Of a DNA stretch of 64,000 nt, positions 44,418 through 54,115 are shown one piece after another (position 1 is the first letter of the stretch; the number at the start of each line of letters is the position of its first letter). Origin of the DNA: Thiodiazotropha sp040506775 (GTDB lineage Bacteria; Pseudomonadota; Gammaproteobacteria; Chromatiales; Chromatiaceae); assembly GCA_040506775.1 (NCBI GenBank), contig JBEVWC010000004.1, positions 1-64,000 on the forward strand, in the 5' to 3' direction. A program made the position numbers and the translations under genes. The notes under the pieces were generated by a model. The model did not search any database. It worked only from the letters and a program-made list of their open reading frames with translations, and was not told where the DNA came from.

Positions 44418-46334
44418 CTACCCTCTGAGCAACACCGGAGTCTCGTCCTCAAGATAGGTATAACCTTTCAATCCGGCCTCATAGAAACGCAGGAAGGTAT
44501 TCGCCTCGCGTGCGGTGATGCGGCCTTTGCTGCGAGCCTCCTGGAGCTGACGTCGCATCCGGTCGACCAGCACCGTCTCATGGAACTGGACGTACTCGAG
44601 CACCTCCGCCACGGATTCACCCTCCACCACCTGTTCGAGTTCGTAGTGATCCCCATCCATGCGGATGTGCACCGCATGGGTATCTCCGAACAGGTTGTGC
44701 AGGTCGCCGAGAATCTCCTGGTAGGCCCCGACCAGAAAGATACCCAGCAGGTAGGGCTGATCCGGCTGTTCGGTATGTAAAGGCAAGGTCTTGGAACGCC
44801 CGTCCTCCAGGGGAAAATTCTCAATCTTGCCGTCGGAGTCACAGGTGATATCCACCAGTACTCCCTGGCGAGTCGGCCGCTCGTTGAGCCGATGGATGGG
44901 CATGACTGGAAATACCTGGTTGATCGCCCAGCTGTCCGGCAGGGACTGGAACACGGAAAAGTTACAGAAATAGCGGTCAGCGAGTTGTGCCGCCAGACCG
45001 GGCATCATCTGTTCGATTTCATCATCATCCAGACTTTTCATGACCCGCATCACCACGCGCCAGTAGAGATCGTCGGCCAGAGCCCGATCCGACAGTGTGG
45101 CATGCCCCAGAGTGAACAGCTTGTTGATGTCGTCCCGGTAGGAACTCACATCGTGGAACGCCTCCCGGGGCGAGAGTTTCTCGAATTCAACCAGGGTGTC
45201 CCATAACTGGCGCAGCTGCACCGGGCTGCCGGGCTCCGGTTCCTGCGGGGGAGACTCTCCGGCGCGTCTCGAAATACCGATTACATCGATGACCAGCACC
45301 GCATGATGAGCCACCAGCGCACGACCCGACTCTGAGATCACGTGGGGATGCGGCAGGGCCTCTTCATCGCAGATGTTCTTCAGGGTCCAGACCACGTCAT
45401 TGGCATATTCCTGCAGACTGTAGTCAACCGAGAGGGTGCTGCCGGAAATCATGCCATCGTAATTCACCCCCAGACCACCGCCCACATCCATGAATTCGAT
45501 GGGCGCCCCGAGCTTGCGCACCTGAACGAAAAACCGTGCCGCCTCCTGCATCGCCTCCTTGATATGCCGGATGTGAGGCACCTGGCTGCCAATATGGAAA
45601 TGCAGTAGCCGCAGTGACTCAAGTTTTCCGACCTCCTTGAGCTTATCCGTTGCCTCCAGGATCTCACTCGCGGAGAGCCCGAATTTGGAGTTGTCACCGC
45701 CCGAATCGTCCCACAGGCCGTTGCTGGTGGTAATCATCCGGCAACGCAAACCGATCAGCGGTTCCACCTCGAGGCGCTGCGCCGCATCCAGAATCAGGTC
45801 AAGCTCGTTGGGCTTTTCCACCACCACGAAGACCCGCTTGCCCATCTTCAGGCCCATCATGGCCAGATCGACAAATTCCTGATCCTTGTAGCCGTTGCAG
45901 ATGATCAGACCGTCCACGTCCTCGAGCATTGCAAGGGTCGCATGTAGTTCCGGTTTGGAGCCCGCCTCGAGTCCCCAATGGTAGACGCTGCCAAACTCCA
46001 CCACCTCCTCGACCACCTGCTGTTGCTGGTTGACCTTGATGGGGTAGACGCCAAAATACTCCCCGTTGTAACCCGATTCCTGGATGGCGATGCGGAAGCG
46101 CTCGTGAATCTGGCCCATGCGGCGCCTCAACATGTCGGAGAAGCGCAGCAGCAAGGGGGGCCGCAGGTCCCGATCGGTCAATTCGTCGCAAAGTTTTTTC
46201 AGGTCGATACGCCGGGCACCGTCGGCGATCACCTCCATATGCCCCTCGTCATTGACGCCAAAATAACCGCCTCCCCAGCATTCAACCTGGTAGAGACGCT
46301 CTGAGGCGCGCCGATCCCATTTTTTGTTACTCAT
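44418..46334 (-). CDS. speA: biosynthetic arginine decarboxylase SpeA
   Basis: A PLP enzyme that converts arginine to agmatine, the first step of putrescine synthesis by this route. The 638-residue protein has the PLP-binding region YFGVYPIKVNQQQQVV, then EAGSKPELHATLAML, LLHFHIGSQVPHIRHIKEA, MDVGGGLGVNYDG and FCNFSVFQSLPDSWAI. The start at 46334 (MSNKKWDRRASERLYQVECW) is chosen; the longer frame runs into speB. It overlaps speB by 8 nt, which makes agmatine and passes it on. Confidence 0.97.
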   Translation of the reverse strand: MSNKKWDRRASERLYQVECWGGGYFGVNDEGHMEVIADGARRIDLKKLCDELTDRDLRPPLLLRFSDMLRRRMGQIHERFRIAIQESGYNGEYFGVYPIKVNQQQQVVEEVVEFGSVYHWGLEAGSKPELHATLAMLEDVDGLIICNGYKDQEFVDLAMMGLKMGKRVFVVVEKPNELDLILDAAQRLEVEPLIGLRCRMITTSNGLWDDSGGDNSKFGLSASEILEATDKLKEVGKLESLRLLHFHIGSQVPHIRHIKEAMQEAARFFVQVRKLGAPIEFMDVGGGLGVNYDGMISGSTLSVDYSLQEYANDVVWTLKNICDEEALPHPHVISESGRALVAHHAVLVIDVIGISRRAGESPPQEPEPGSPVQLRQLWDTLVEFEKLSPREAFHDVSSYRDDINKLFTLGHATLSDRALADDLYWRVVMRVMKSLDDDEIEQMMPGLAAQLADRYFCNFSVFQSLPDSWAINQVFPVMPIHRLNERPTRQGVLVDITCDSDGKIENFPLEDGRSKTLPLHTEQPDQPYLLGIFLVGAYQEILGDLHNLFGDTHAVHIRMDGDHYELEQVVEGESVAEVLEYVQFHETVLVDRMRRQLQEARSKGRITAREANTFLRFYEAGLKGYTYLEDETPVLLRG

Positions 46335-47235
46335 CGTCCACTCCGATTTGAGAACCTTCCGGAGACCTCCGGTCATACCCCTGGGCCTTGCCCCAGTAGG
46401 AGATACATTTCTGTATGAACTTCGCGGCAAACATATCGGACACACGGTGGGCATCCGGCACCAGTTCCAACAGATCGACACCGGCGAGCTGGATCGAACC
46501 GTTGTCTGTGAGGGTTTCGAGTATGTTCAGTCCCTGATGCCAGCTGAGGCCTCCCGGCTGGGGTGTTCCCACGCCCGGCACCTGGCCCGGATCGAAACCG
46601 TCCATGTCTACGGTAAGCCAGACCGGGCCGCGCAATCCCGCCAGCAGCGTGATCAGGTCCTGCCACTGCCCGGGCTGTTGCAACTGCCGGTCGAAGAACG
46701 CCCGGATACCCGGATCCTCCTCCATCCTCCGGGCCTCGTCGCTATGCAGCGAACGGATACCGATCTGGATCAGCTCGTAACCGCGTTCCCGGATCCGGTA
46801 CATGGGGCAGGCGTGGTTGTAAATGGAGCCATGATAGCTGGGCCGCAGGTCCGCATGGGCATCGATCTGCACCACGGTGCCGCCCCCGGGCATGCGTGCG
46901 AAGACCATCTCCGGGGTGATCGAGTGTTCACCCCCCAGGGCGATCAGCAGATTGTCCCTGGGCAGTTGATCCACCGTCCGGAACAGACGCTCGTGAAACT
47001 CTGCTTCATGGTCCGCCACCACATCGACCGCAGGCAGCACCGTGGATTTCAGATAGCGACTGGGACACCAGCGCCGGTCTTCCTCGAAAAATTCCAGCTG
47101 TCCGCTGGCATTGAGAATTGCCTCAGGTCCCAACCGGGTCCCCCCCTGGTAGGTTACCGTGCGTTCATAAGGCACCGGCAGAATCAGGACATCGGCCTGT
47201 TCAATCGGACTGTTGGGGAGCGAGAGATAGTGCAT
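46327..47235 (-). CDS. speB: agmatinase SpeB
   Basis: An arginase-superfamily binuclear manganese enzyme that cleaves agmatine to putrescine and urea. The 302-residue protein carries the metal motifs GGEHSITPE, QIDAHADLR, TVDMDGFDPGQVPGVGTPQP and the HGSIYNHACPMYR loop. The start at ATG 47235 is chosen. Agmatinase rather than arginase is favoured by the overlap with speA. Confidence 0.95.
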   Translation of the reverse strand: MHYLSLPNSPIEQADVLILPVPYERTVTYQGGTRLGPEAILNASGQLEFFEEDRRWCPSRYLKSTVLPAVDVVADHEAEFHERLFRTVDQLPRDNLLIALGGEHSITPEMVFARMPGGGTVVQIDAHADLRPSYHGSIYNHACPMYRIRERGYELIQIGIRSLHSDEARRMEEDPGIRAFFDRQLQQPGQWQDLITLLAGLRGPVWLTVDMDGFDPGQVPGVGTPQPGGLSWHQGLNILETLTDNGSIQLAGVDLLELVPDAHRVSDMFAAKFIQKCISYWGKAQGYDRRSPEGSQIGVDDE

Positions 47236-47543
47236 GATCAACGACTACCGGGGCTTGTGATCGTATTCGGGGCGTAGAGTATATGTCACCAATCCCGATC
47301 GGAGTAGCGTTGTGAACCTGATCCTGCGGAGGACGGCCGACGCTATTCAATCTGGCAATCCCAGGGAAGGGATTAGTATACTGGCTGTGAACGGGTTTTT
47401 TTCGGTATTATATGGGGATACCCGTGCCATTTCCGGTATTGCCAGGCAGTACAGGGGATCACATGAATGCGAGACGTTCAGGGCCTGGCCGCAACGTCTA
47501 CGACACCTAACAGGCTTAAACATTTCACCGGACAGACAAATTG
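47236..47543. other. divergent promoter region between speB and the polyene operon
   Basis: About 308 nt without a gene. It contains a T-rich stretch (47395-47402) and AT-rich TATTATATGG (47406-47415), suitable for a promoter of the plus-strand pigment operon. Confidence 0.45.
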
Positions 47544-47807
47544 ATGGAAAGCGCATCACCCACCGAACTCGAAGTCGCTCAGCTGATTGTGGAAACCCTC
47601 AATCTCGAAGATGTATCCGCTGATGAGATTGAACCGGATGCTCCGCTCTTCCGGGATGGCCTTGGCCTCGATTCCATCGACGCACTGGAACTCTCCCTGG
47701 GCATCAAACAGAAATACGGAATACAACTCAAGGCTGATGACGAAAACATCACGGAAATTTTTTCATCATTGGCCAAACTGACCCGTTACATCGTGGAAAA
47801 TCGCTGA
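47544..47807 (+). CDS. acyl carrier protein
   Basis: An 87-residue ACP with the phosphopantetheine-attachment Ser44 in DGLGLDSIDALELSLGI. It starts the pigment operon. Aryl-polyene clusters commonly have two ACPs, and only one is found here. It would carry the growing polyene chain. The start at ATG 47544 is preferred; a TTG three bases upstream is possible. Confidence 0.93.
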   Translation: MESASPTELEVAQLIVETLNLEDVSADEIEPDAPLFRDGLGLDSIDALELSLGIKQKYGIQLKADDENITEIFSSLAKLTRYIVENR

Positions 47808-47809
47808 TT

Positions 47810-48118
47810 GTGTGGTGTGAGTTGGTCTCTCCGATACCCGCCGACCATCCCTGCCTGGCCGGCCATTTTCCCGCTGACCCGATCGTGCCCGGGACACTGA
47901 TTCTGGAGCGCGTCATCGATCTGATGAAGCGTCGTTTTCCGCAATCAGAAGTCCGCGAAGTGATCAGCGCCAAGTTCATGCAGCCCCTGCGACCGGGACA
48001 GGCCTTCGAGGTCTGGGGAGAGGACAAACCCGGACGCGTTCAGTTCGAATGCCGGGTGGATGGTTCAACCATCGCCGCCGGCAAACTGTCGCTGGCCGGG
48101 GTTGGGTCGCGTCATTGA
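47810..48118 (+). CDS. ApeI-like hotdog-fold dehydratase
   Basis: A 102-residue single-hotdog protein: PADHPCLAGHFPADPIVPGT with the FabA/FabZ-type catalytic His region, then a conserved VISAKFMQPLRPGQAFEV. It matches the small dehydratases of aryl-polyene clusters (ApeI-like). It begins at GTG 47810, two bases after the ACP stop, and its TGA overlaps the next gene's TTG start. Such enzymes remove water from the 3-hydroxyacyl-ACP in each extension cycle. Confidence 0.85.
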   Translation: MWCELVSPIPADHPCLAGHFPADPIVPGTLILERVIDLMKRRFPQSEVREVISAKFMQPLRPGQAFEVWGEDKPGRVQFECRVDGSTIAAGKLSLAGVGSRH

Positions 48119-49032
48119 GCAGTCGATGGAAGGGACAAGGGGAACGCGGGACTACCGGCGCGCTTCGTCTGATACTCTGGATTGCACTGCACCTCGGTCG
48201 CTTCGCGGCCCGTTCCCTGCTGTACCCCATCACCCTCTATTTTCTGCTTACCGCCCGCACTGCCCGGCGTGCCTCCCGGGAGTATCTGAGCCGGATCCTG
48301 GGACGCCCCAGCGGATTGGGGGATACCGCCAAACACATTCACACCTTCTCAGCCACCATCCTGGATCGGGTGTTTCTCATGGCGAACCGCTTCGACCAGG
48401 TGGATGTCGCCATTCACAGCCACCCCCTGATTGCCGAATACGCCGCAGCGGGAAGGGGCTGCATCCTGCTGGGCTCCCATCTGGGCAGTTTTGAAATACT
48501 CAGGGCGACCGCAATCGTCAAACGGGAATTGCCCCTGAAGATACTGATGGTGCCGAATCACAACGAAATGATGATGAAGGTGCTGTCCGAACTCAACCCC
48601 AGGCTGAATGACAGCATCATCCCGCTGGGTCAGCCGGACACCCTGATTCGCGCCAAGGAGGCCCTTGCCGAGGGCGGCATCATCGGTGTACTCGGAGACC
48701 GGGTGGCCGACAGCAGCAAGATCGTACATTGCCAGTTTCTCGGCACAGAGACCGAGTTTCCCCAGGGTCCGATGCTCATGGCATCGATCCTCAAAGCCCC
48801 GGTTTTCCTGTTTTTCGGACTTTACCTGGGTGGCAACCGTTATGTTATCCATGTCGAACATTTCGCCGACGTGGTCACCACCGAACGGGGCCGCCGGGAA
48901 GAGATGTTGCAGCAATGGACCCAGCGCTATGCGGACCGGCTTGAGCATTATGCCCGGCTGGCCCCCTACAACTGGTTCAATTTCTATGATTTCTGGGGGA
49001 CGGATGAGGTCTCCGATCCGTGTGTGGACTAA
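48115..49032 (+). CDS. LpxL-like lipid acyltransferase
   Basis: A 305-residue lysophospholipid/LpxL-type acyltransferase. An N-terminal membrane-associated helix (GRFAARSLLYPITLYFLL) precedes the acyltransferase active-site motif with His (LLGSHLGSFEILRA), followed by GGIIGVLGDRVAD and FPQGPMLMAS. The start at TTG 48115 is inferred from the 4-nt overlap with the previous stop and the match in N-terminal shape. In aryl-polyene clusters such enzymes attach the polyene to a lipid or sugar carrier. Confidence 0.85.
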   Translation: MSSRWKGQGERGTTGALRLILWIALHLGRFAARSLLYPITLYFLLTARTARRASREYLSRILGRPSGLGDTAKHIHTFSATILDRVFLMANRFDQVDVAIHSHPLIAEYAAAGRGCILLGSHLGSFEILRATAIVKRELPLKILMVPNHNEMMMKVLSELNPRLNDSIIPLGQPDTLIRAKEALAEGGIIGVLGDRVADSSKIVHCQFLGTETEFPQGPMLMASILKAPVFLFFGLYLGGNRYVIHVEHFADVVTTERGRREEMLQQWTQRYADRLEHYARLAPYNWFNFYDFWGTDEVSDPCVD

Positions 49033-49047
49033 ACGGGTTACACCAGG

Positions 49048-49644
49048 GTGAGTGGCATCGTGAAAAAGCTACTGCTGATCAGTCTTTTAAGTCTCCTGAC
49101 GCTCACTGCGGAGGCTGTGGAATGGAATCTGGCGAATCTGATGCAGGCGCTTCAGGATCAGGGAGCACGCCAGGCCCGTTTCAGCGAAACCCGCACCCTT
49201 GCGATACTCGATCAGCCCATTGACCAGACCGGCCTGCTGATATTTGAGCCGCCGGACCGACTTGTGCGGCGTCTCGACCCCCCGAGTAGTCTGAGTGCCG
49301 AGATCGTCGGCAATCAGCTCACCCTGTGGCAGGGTAACGAGCGGAAGCAGACCCTGCAGCTCGACAATGTCCCGGAACTGCTGGCATTCAGCGCCTCATT
49401 CCGCGCCATCCTGGGTGGAGACAGCGATACCCTGCAGCACTACTTCGAGACACACCTGGAGGGTGATGCGAAGGCCTGGACCCTGACGCTGACGCCCCGT
49501 GAGTCGGGCCTTGCCAAGCGCATCAAGCAGATCAGAGTCGAAGGCCGTGGCGCTGAAATTGACCGCTACACAACCCTGGAGAACAGCGGTGACCAGACCC
49601 TGACCCGTCTGCTGCCGATCGACGCGACAACCGAGAGCCATTGA
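49048..49644 (+). CDS. LolA-like periplasmic carrier protein
   Basis: A 198-residue protein with a signal peptide (about 1-23, VKKLLLISLLSLLTLTAEAV) and a LolA/LolB-type beta-barrel half (LLIFEPPDRLVRRLDPPS, NQLTLWQGN, LRVEGRGAEIDR-type text). Clusters of this kind include a LolA-like protein thought to carry the product across the periplasm. It starts at GTG 49048 (or GTG 49060) and overlaps the exporter gene by one base. Confidence 0.85.
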   Translation: MSGIVKKLLLISLLSLLTLTAEAVEWNLANLMQALQDQGARQARFSETRTLAILDQPIDQTGLLIFEPPDRLVRRLDPPSSLSAEIVGNQLTLWQGNERKQTLQLDNVPELLAFSASFRAILGGDSDTLQHYFETHLEGDAKAWTLTLTPRESGLAKRIKQIRVEGRGAEIDRYTTLENSGDQTLTRLLPIDATTESH

Positions 49645-51959
49645 TGTCCGCACAACTCCGTCTCCTTCTGATATGGCTGGGCGCGCTGTTGCTGGGCGGC
49701 GGATGGGCGGTCACGCATATCAGCCTGCGCACCGACCTGAGCCTGTTTCTACCCCATGGCACGGCACCGGAACAGCGCCTGTTTCTCGAGGAGATGAACC
49801 AGGGACCGGCCTCTCGTCTGTTATTGCTCGGCATTGGCGGAGGCAGCCCCGAGACACGCGTAGCATTGAGCCAGAAACTTGCCGCCGGATTGCGCGATTC
49901 GGACGAGTTCGAGCGGGTGGAAAACGGCGCGCCCCGGTCCTTCGAACCGGACCCGATTCTGTTCGAGTACCGTTACCTGTTACAGGACCCCGGGAAATCT
50001 GACCCGTTTTCGGTGCAAGCCTTGCGCTCCGCCCTGGAGCAGCGCCTCAGTGAATTGCGGGCCCCCTTCCCCAATCCTTTCCAATCACAGCTTTCCGCAG
50101 ATCCCACGGGGGCCTTCTCCTCATGGCTGATGGGTAATCTGGCACAGGACACCCTGCACAAACCATTGGGGGTGTGGACGACCCAGGATGAAAAACAGGC
50201 CCTGCTTGTGGTGCTGACCCGTGCCGGGGGACTGGACCTTGATCAACAGGCATTGGCACTGCAGGGGATACACAGCACATTCGACAGATTGAATCCCGAC
50301 CGTGTTCATGACCTGGTAATCAGCGGCCCGGGGGTGTTCGCAGTCACCTCACGTGTGGTTATCCAATATGAGAGTCAGCTCCTCAGTCTGATTGCATCAC
50401 TCGCGATCGCCCTGATGCTTTGGCTGGCCTATCGCTATCCGCCCTATCTCCTGTATGCCGCCCTACCCCTGGCCACCGCGCTGCTGAGCGCCAGCCTGGT
50501 GTGCTATTTCATTTTCGGGGAGTTGCACGGCATCGCCATGGCGTTCGGCATCACCCTGCTCGGCGTCACGATCGACTATCCCATTCACCTGTTCAGCCAC
50601 CTGCGCAGCCAGGCTCACGCAAAAGCGGATATGCTGGCAATCTGGCCCACCCTGAGGCTAGGCGTGATCACCACCTGTGTGAGTTATCTGGTACTGATCA
50701 GCAGCGAATTCAGCGGACTTCAGCAACTCGGCACCTTCACCCTGACCGGTCTGGTGGCCGCCGCCGCGGTCAGCCGCGTCCTGCTGCCACGGCTGTTCCC
50801 GGAACCCTTTGCTTCCCCGGAACCAAGAGGACTCGCGGTACTGCGGGGTTTCATGCAAAGACGTCGCTGGCCTGCCTGGGTTACATTGGGGTTGGGCCTG
50901 ATCAGCCTGATCCTGATATTTCGCCCCGGCGCTGTACTCTGGCAGGACGACATCGCCAGCCTCTCCCCGCTGCCCAAGCAGCTGTTGCAACAGGACCGAA
51001 CCCTGAGAGCGGAACTTGGCCGCGCGGAGCCCAACCACTTCCTGGTACTGCATGGCGTGGATGTCGAGACCCTGCTACAGACCAGCGAACGGCTCCGCGA
51101 GCGCTTGAGCGCCGCCCCCGATGACAACTTCGCGAAGCTTGATCTGCCGAGTGATCACCTGCCGAGCCAGGCGCGGCAACAGCGGCTTCAACAGCAGCTG
51201 CCGGACCGCCCGACTCTGGAAGACCACCTGAAACAGGCCATGCGTGATCTGCCGTTCCGGGAGAATGCGTTTACCCCGTTCATCGAAGCGGTTGGAAAAA
51301 GCCGAACCCTGCCACCCCTGAGCTACCCAATGGCCCTGCAAACCGGGCTCAAAGATCGGCTGCAGAGCAGTATCAGGATCAATTCGGACGGCGCTCGGGC
51401 ACTGATTCCCCTGCAGGGGGCTCAGGATCCCGTTCGACTGGTCGAATTCATCAATCAGACACTGCCCGAAATCCGCTACCTGAACCTCAGACAGGAGACC
51501 AGTGGACTGGTCGGGGATTTTCGGGAAAAGGTACTCAAGCGGGTCACCCTTGGAGGACTGTTCATGCTGCTGCTGCTTTGGTATGGTCTGCGCTCGCTGC
51601 AACGGGCATTTCTGACCCTGCTGCCGATTGCCGTGGCCATCCTGATCACCGTGGCAACCCTGCTCAGCATCGGTGAATCACTCAACCTGTTCCACCTGAT
51701 CTCTCTGATGCTGGTTCTGGGAATCGGTCTGGACTACAGCCTGTTTTTCAACCGCCGCGACCATGACCCGGAGCAGTTGAGAACCCTGCATGCGTTAACC
51801 ATCTGCGCGATCAGCACCTGTGGTGTATTCGCCATTCTTGCGAGTTCATCGATACCGGTCCTGAGCGCCATCGGTATGACGGTCGCTATCGGGGTTGGTT
51901 TGAGTTATTTTTCAACCTATGCCCTGTCGCGCGGATGGACAGGATCTGCGGATCGCTGA
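49644..51959 (+). CDS. MMPL/RND-family exporter
   Basis: A 771-residue transporter with about 12 predicted membrane segments and two large periplasmic loops (residues about 30-235 and 435-630). Membrane blocks include SLIASLAIALMLWLAYRYPP and LLYAALPLATALLSASLVCY; the second half has FMLLLLWYGLRSL and ISLMLVLGIGLDYSLFFN. MMPL-type exporters are standard in aryl-polyene and xanthomonadin clusters. It is coupled by overlapping stops to the LolA-like gene (ATG at 49644 within TGATG). Confidence 0.93.
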   Translation: MSAQLRLLLIWLGALLLGGGWAVTHISLRTDLSLFLPHGTAPEQRLFLEEMNQGPASRLLLLGIGGGSPETRVALSQKLAAGLRDSDEFERVENGAPRSFEPDPILFEYRYLLQDPGKSDPFSVQALRSALEQRLSELRAPFPNPFQSQLSADPTGAFSSWLMGNLAQDTLHKPLGVWTTQDEKQALLVVLTRAGGLDLDQQALALQGIHSTFDRLNPDRVHDLVISGPGVFAVTSRVVIQYESQLLSLIASLAIALMLWLAYRYPPYLLYAALPLATALLSASLVCYFIFGELHGIAMAFGITLLGVTIDYPIHLFSHLRSQAHAKADMLAIWPTLRLGVITTCVSYLVLISSEFSGLQQLGTFTLTGLVAAAAVSRVLLPRLFPEPFASPEPRGLAVLRGFMQRRRWPAWVTLGLGLISLILIFRPGAVLWQDDIASLSPLPKQLLQQDRTLRAELGRAEPNHFLVLHGVDVETLLQTSERLRERLSAAPDDNFAKLDLPSDHLPSQARQQRLQQQLPDRPTLEDHLKQAMRDLPFRENAFTPFIEAVGKSRTLPPLSYPMALQTGLKDRLQSSIRINSDGARALIPLQGAQDPVRLVEFINQTLPEIRYLNLRQETSGLVGDFREKVLKRVTLGGLFMLLLLWYGLRSLQRAFLTLLPIAVAILITVATLLSIGESLNLFHLISLMLVLGIGLDYSLFFNRRDHDPEQLRTLHALTICAISTCGVFAILASSSIPVLSAIGMTVAIGVGLSYFSTYALSRGWTGSADR

Positions 51960-52625
51960 ATGAACGGAATGCAACCTGCACAGAACCGGCCACTGCACAG
52001 GTGGCTCCCCCTGGCGCTGTTGCTGCTCGGCCTCAGCTATCCGCTGGTGCTGCACCTGGGGGTGGTCGACGGCAACCTGGTACCGGCAACCCTGGTGATG
52101 TTGCTGATACTGGTTTTATGGGGTTTGCTGGAGCTGTCCAAGTCCCGTCCCAGCGGCTGGCTGCTGATCGGTATCGGTGTGCTCGGCGCCCTGTGGTTAT
52201 GGCTTGGGCAGCCGGACATGGTCAAGCTTCTGAAGCTGCCGCCGATACTCATCAATGGTACCTTTTTTTTGATATTTTCAATGACTCTGTTGCCCCACCG
52301 GACCCCGCTGATCACCCGTTTCGCTCAGCTCATGCATGAGCAGGAACGGCCGTTGAACGAGGTCGAACAACGCTATACCCGCTGGGTGACCCGGTTCTGG
52401 TCCGGAATGTTCGCGTTTCTGACCCTGGAAAGCGCCTGGCTGGCGTTCTGGGCGGCGGAGGAAACCTGGTCTCTGTTCACCAATTTCGTCAACTATCTGC
52501 TGGTGTTCGTCGCCCTGCTGATCGAATACCGGATCCGGGTATGGTACCTGCCCCATCTGGAACACCCGGGTTTTGTGGGTTTCATGAGACGCTTTCGGAG
52601 CATCGAATGGCGCAGCCTGCTGTGA
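51960..52625 (+). CDS. COG4648-family membrane protein
   Basis: A 221-residue protein with about six predicted membrane segments (WLPLALLLLGLSYPLVLHLG, ATLVMLLILVLWGLLEL, ...). It resembles the conserved membrane protein of aryl-polyene clusters whose role is unknown. It starts directly on the exporter stop (TGA-ATG) and overlaps the AMP-ligase gene by 19 nt. Confidence 0.8.
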   Translation: MNGMQPAQNRPLHRWLPLALLLLGLSYPLVLHLGVVDGNLVPATLVMLLILVLWGLLELSKSRPSGWLLIGIGVLGALWLWLGQPDMVKLLKLPPILINGTFFLIFSMTLLPHRTPLITRFAQLMHEQERPLNEVEQRYTRWVTRFWSGMFAFLTLESAWLAFWAAEETWSLFTNFVNYLLVFVALLIEYRIRVWYLPHLEHPGFVGFMRRFRSIEWRSLL

Positions 52626-53965
52626 ACAGCCCGATACCCAGTGGGTTTCTGCTGCATCATCCTCAACAACCGGTCGCCTGGCACCGGGGCAGCGCAATCA
52701 GCGCCGAACGATTCCTTCGTGATATTTCGAAACTCGCGGCACAGCTGCCGGATTCGAACTGCGTATTCAACCTGTGCGAGGACCGCTATCACTTTCTGGT
52801 CAGTTTCGCAGCCGCGATCATGCGCAACCAGATCACCCTGATGCCGTCTAACAGCACCCCGGGGGCGGTCAACGCCCTGTTGCTGGATCGCCCCGATGGT
52901 TACTGCCTGTGTGATCGTGAAGTGCCGGGTATCCGGGCACCTCAATATCGGTTTGAGTCGATGATCCAGGAGAGCCTTCCGCCAATGCCTCTGCCTCGAG
53001 AGATCGCCCCCACCCAGCAGGTGGCCATCCTGTTTACCTCAGGCAGTACCGGCGCACCCAAGGCCAATCCCAAGACCTGGGGTGAACTTCAGAGTGAAGC
53101 GGACAGCGCCTTGCGCCACTTCCCGTTCCTCACCCGCGGCATCGCTTCGATCGTGGCAACGGTACCGGCGCAGCACATGTACGGCCTGGCGACCTCGGTG
53201 TTCTTTCCCTGGCAGGGTGGGCTTGCGGTACACACCGGGCGCCCCCTGTTTCCCGCGGATATCGCTGCGGACCTGGCGCTGATCCCGGCACCCAGGGTGC
53301 TCATCACCACCCCGCTGCATCTGAGGGCCTGCCTCGACTCAGGAGTCAGCTGGCCGGACATCGAATTCGTCATCTCCGCCACGGCACCGCTGTCTCAGGA
53401 TCTGGCACGGGAAGCGGAACGGCAGATGCGCACCGAAATCTACGAAATCTATGGCTCCACCGAGACCGGATCGATTGCCAGCCGCCGTACGGTCCACGAA
53501 CAGACCTGGCACCTCTACGAAGGCATTCATATCGATTTGATAGAGGGCCGGGCGATCGCCCAGGGCGCACACCTGTTCGATCCGGTAGCCCTGAATGACC
53601 GCATCCGATCCCTGGACAAGCACGCTTTCCTGCTTCAGGGACGTGATACGGACATGCTCAAGATCGCCGGCAAACGGGCCTCCCTGGGTGACCTCAATCA
53701 GAAGCTTCTGGGTATTCCGGGTGTCGTCGATGGGGTATTCCTGCCACCGGACGACCCAGCCTCGGAGCATCAGCGTCTGACGGCCCTGGTCGTGGCCCCC
53801 GCACTCGACAAGCAGACACTCCTTTCAGCCCTGGCGGAATCCGTGGATGCCGCGTTTCTGCCCCGCCCGCTGATCTTCGTGGATGCACTGCCGCGCAACA
53901 GCACCGGGAAGCTTCCCAGAGAGGCGCTCGACCGGCTGCTCGAAACCCTGAGGAACAAAGCCTGA
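52607..53965 (+). CDS. AMP-dependent acyl/aryl-CoA or -ACP ligase
   Basis: A 452-residue ANL-family ligase with the AMP-binding signature ILFTSGSTGAPKANPKTW, the YGSTETGSIASR motif and a C-terminal GRDTDMLKIAGKRASLGDLN segment, then NSTGKLPREAL with the catalytic Lys. It probably activates an aromatic acid starter and loads it on the ACP. It overlaps the upstream gene by 19 nt; a 150-nt gap with a possible weak promoter follows before the ketosynthase. Confidence 0.9.
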   Translation: MAQPAVNSPIPSGFLLHHPQQPVAWHRGSAISAERFLRDISKLAAQLPDSNCVFNLCEDRYHFLVSFAAAIMRNQITLMPSNSTPGAVNALLLDRPDGYCLCDREVPGIRAPQYRFESMIQESLPPMPLPREIAPTQQVAILFTSGSTGAPKANPKTWGELQSEADSALRHFPFLTRGIASIVATVPAQHMYGLATSVFFPWQGGLAVHTGRPLFPADIAADLALIPAPRVLITTPLHLRACLDSGVSWPDIEFVISATAPLSQDLAREAERQMRTEIYEIYGSTETGSIASRRTVHEQTWHLYEGIHIDLIEGRAIAQGAHLFDPVALNDRIRSLDKHAFLLQGRDTDMLKIAGKRASLGDLNQKLLGIPGVVDGVFLPPDDPASEHQRLTALVVAPALDKQTLLSALAESVDAAFLPRPLIFVDALPRNSTGKLPREALDRLLETLRNKA

Positions 53966-54115
53966 GGGAAGGCCCGCCGGACCGGGAACAAGTGACGTGG
54001 CATTTTCCCCAGGGGTAATATTACCGGCACCGGGTCATGAGCATTGTGTTACACCCGCTTGACTCGCATAATACCCCGCTCTCCCGAAGGATGAACAAGC
54101 CGCGCCAGACACCTG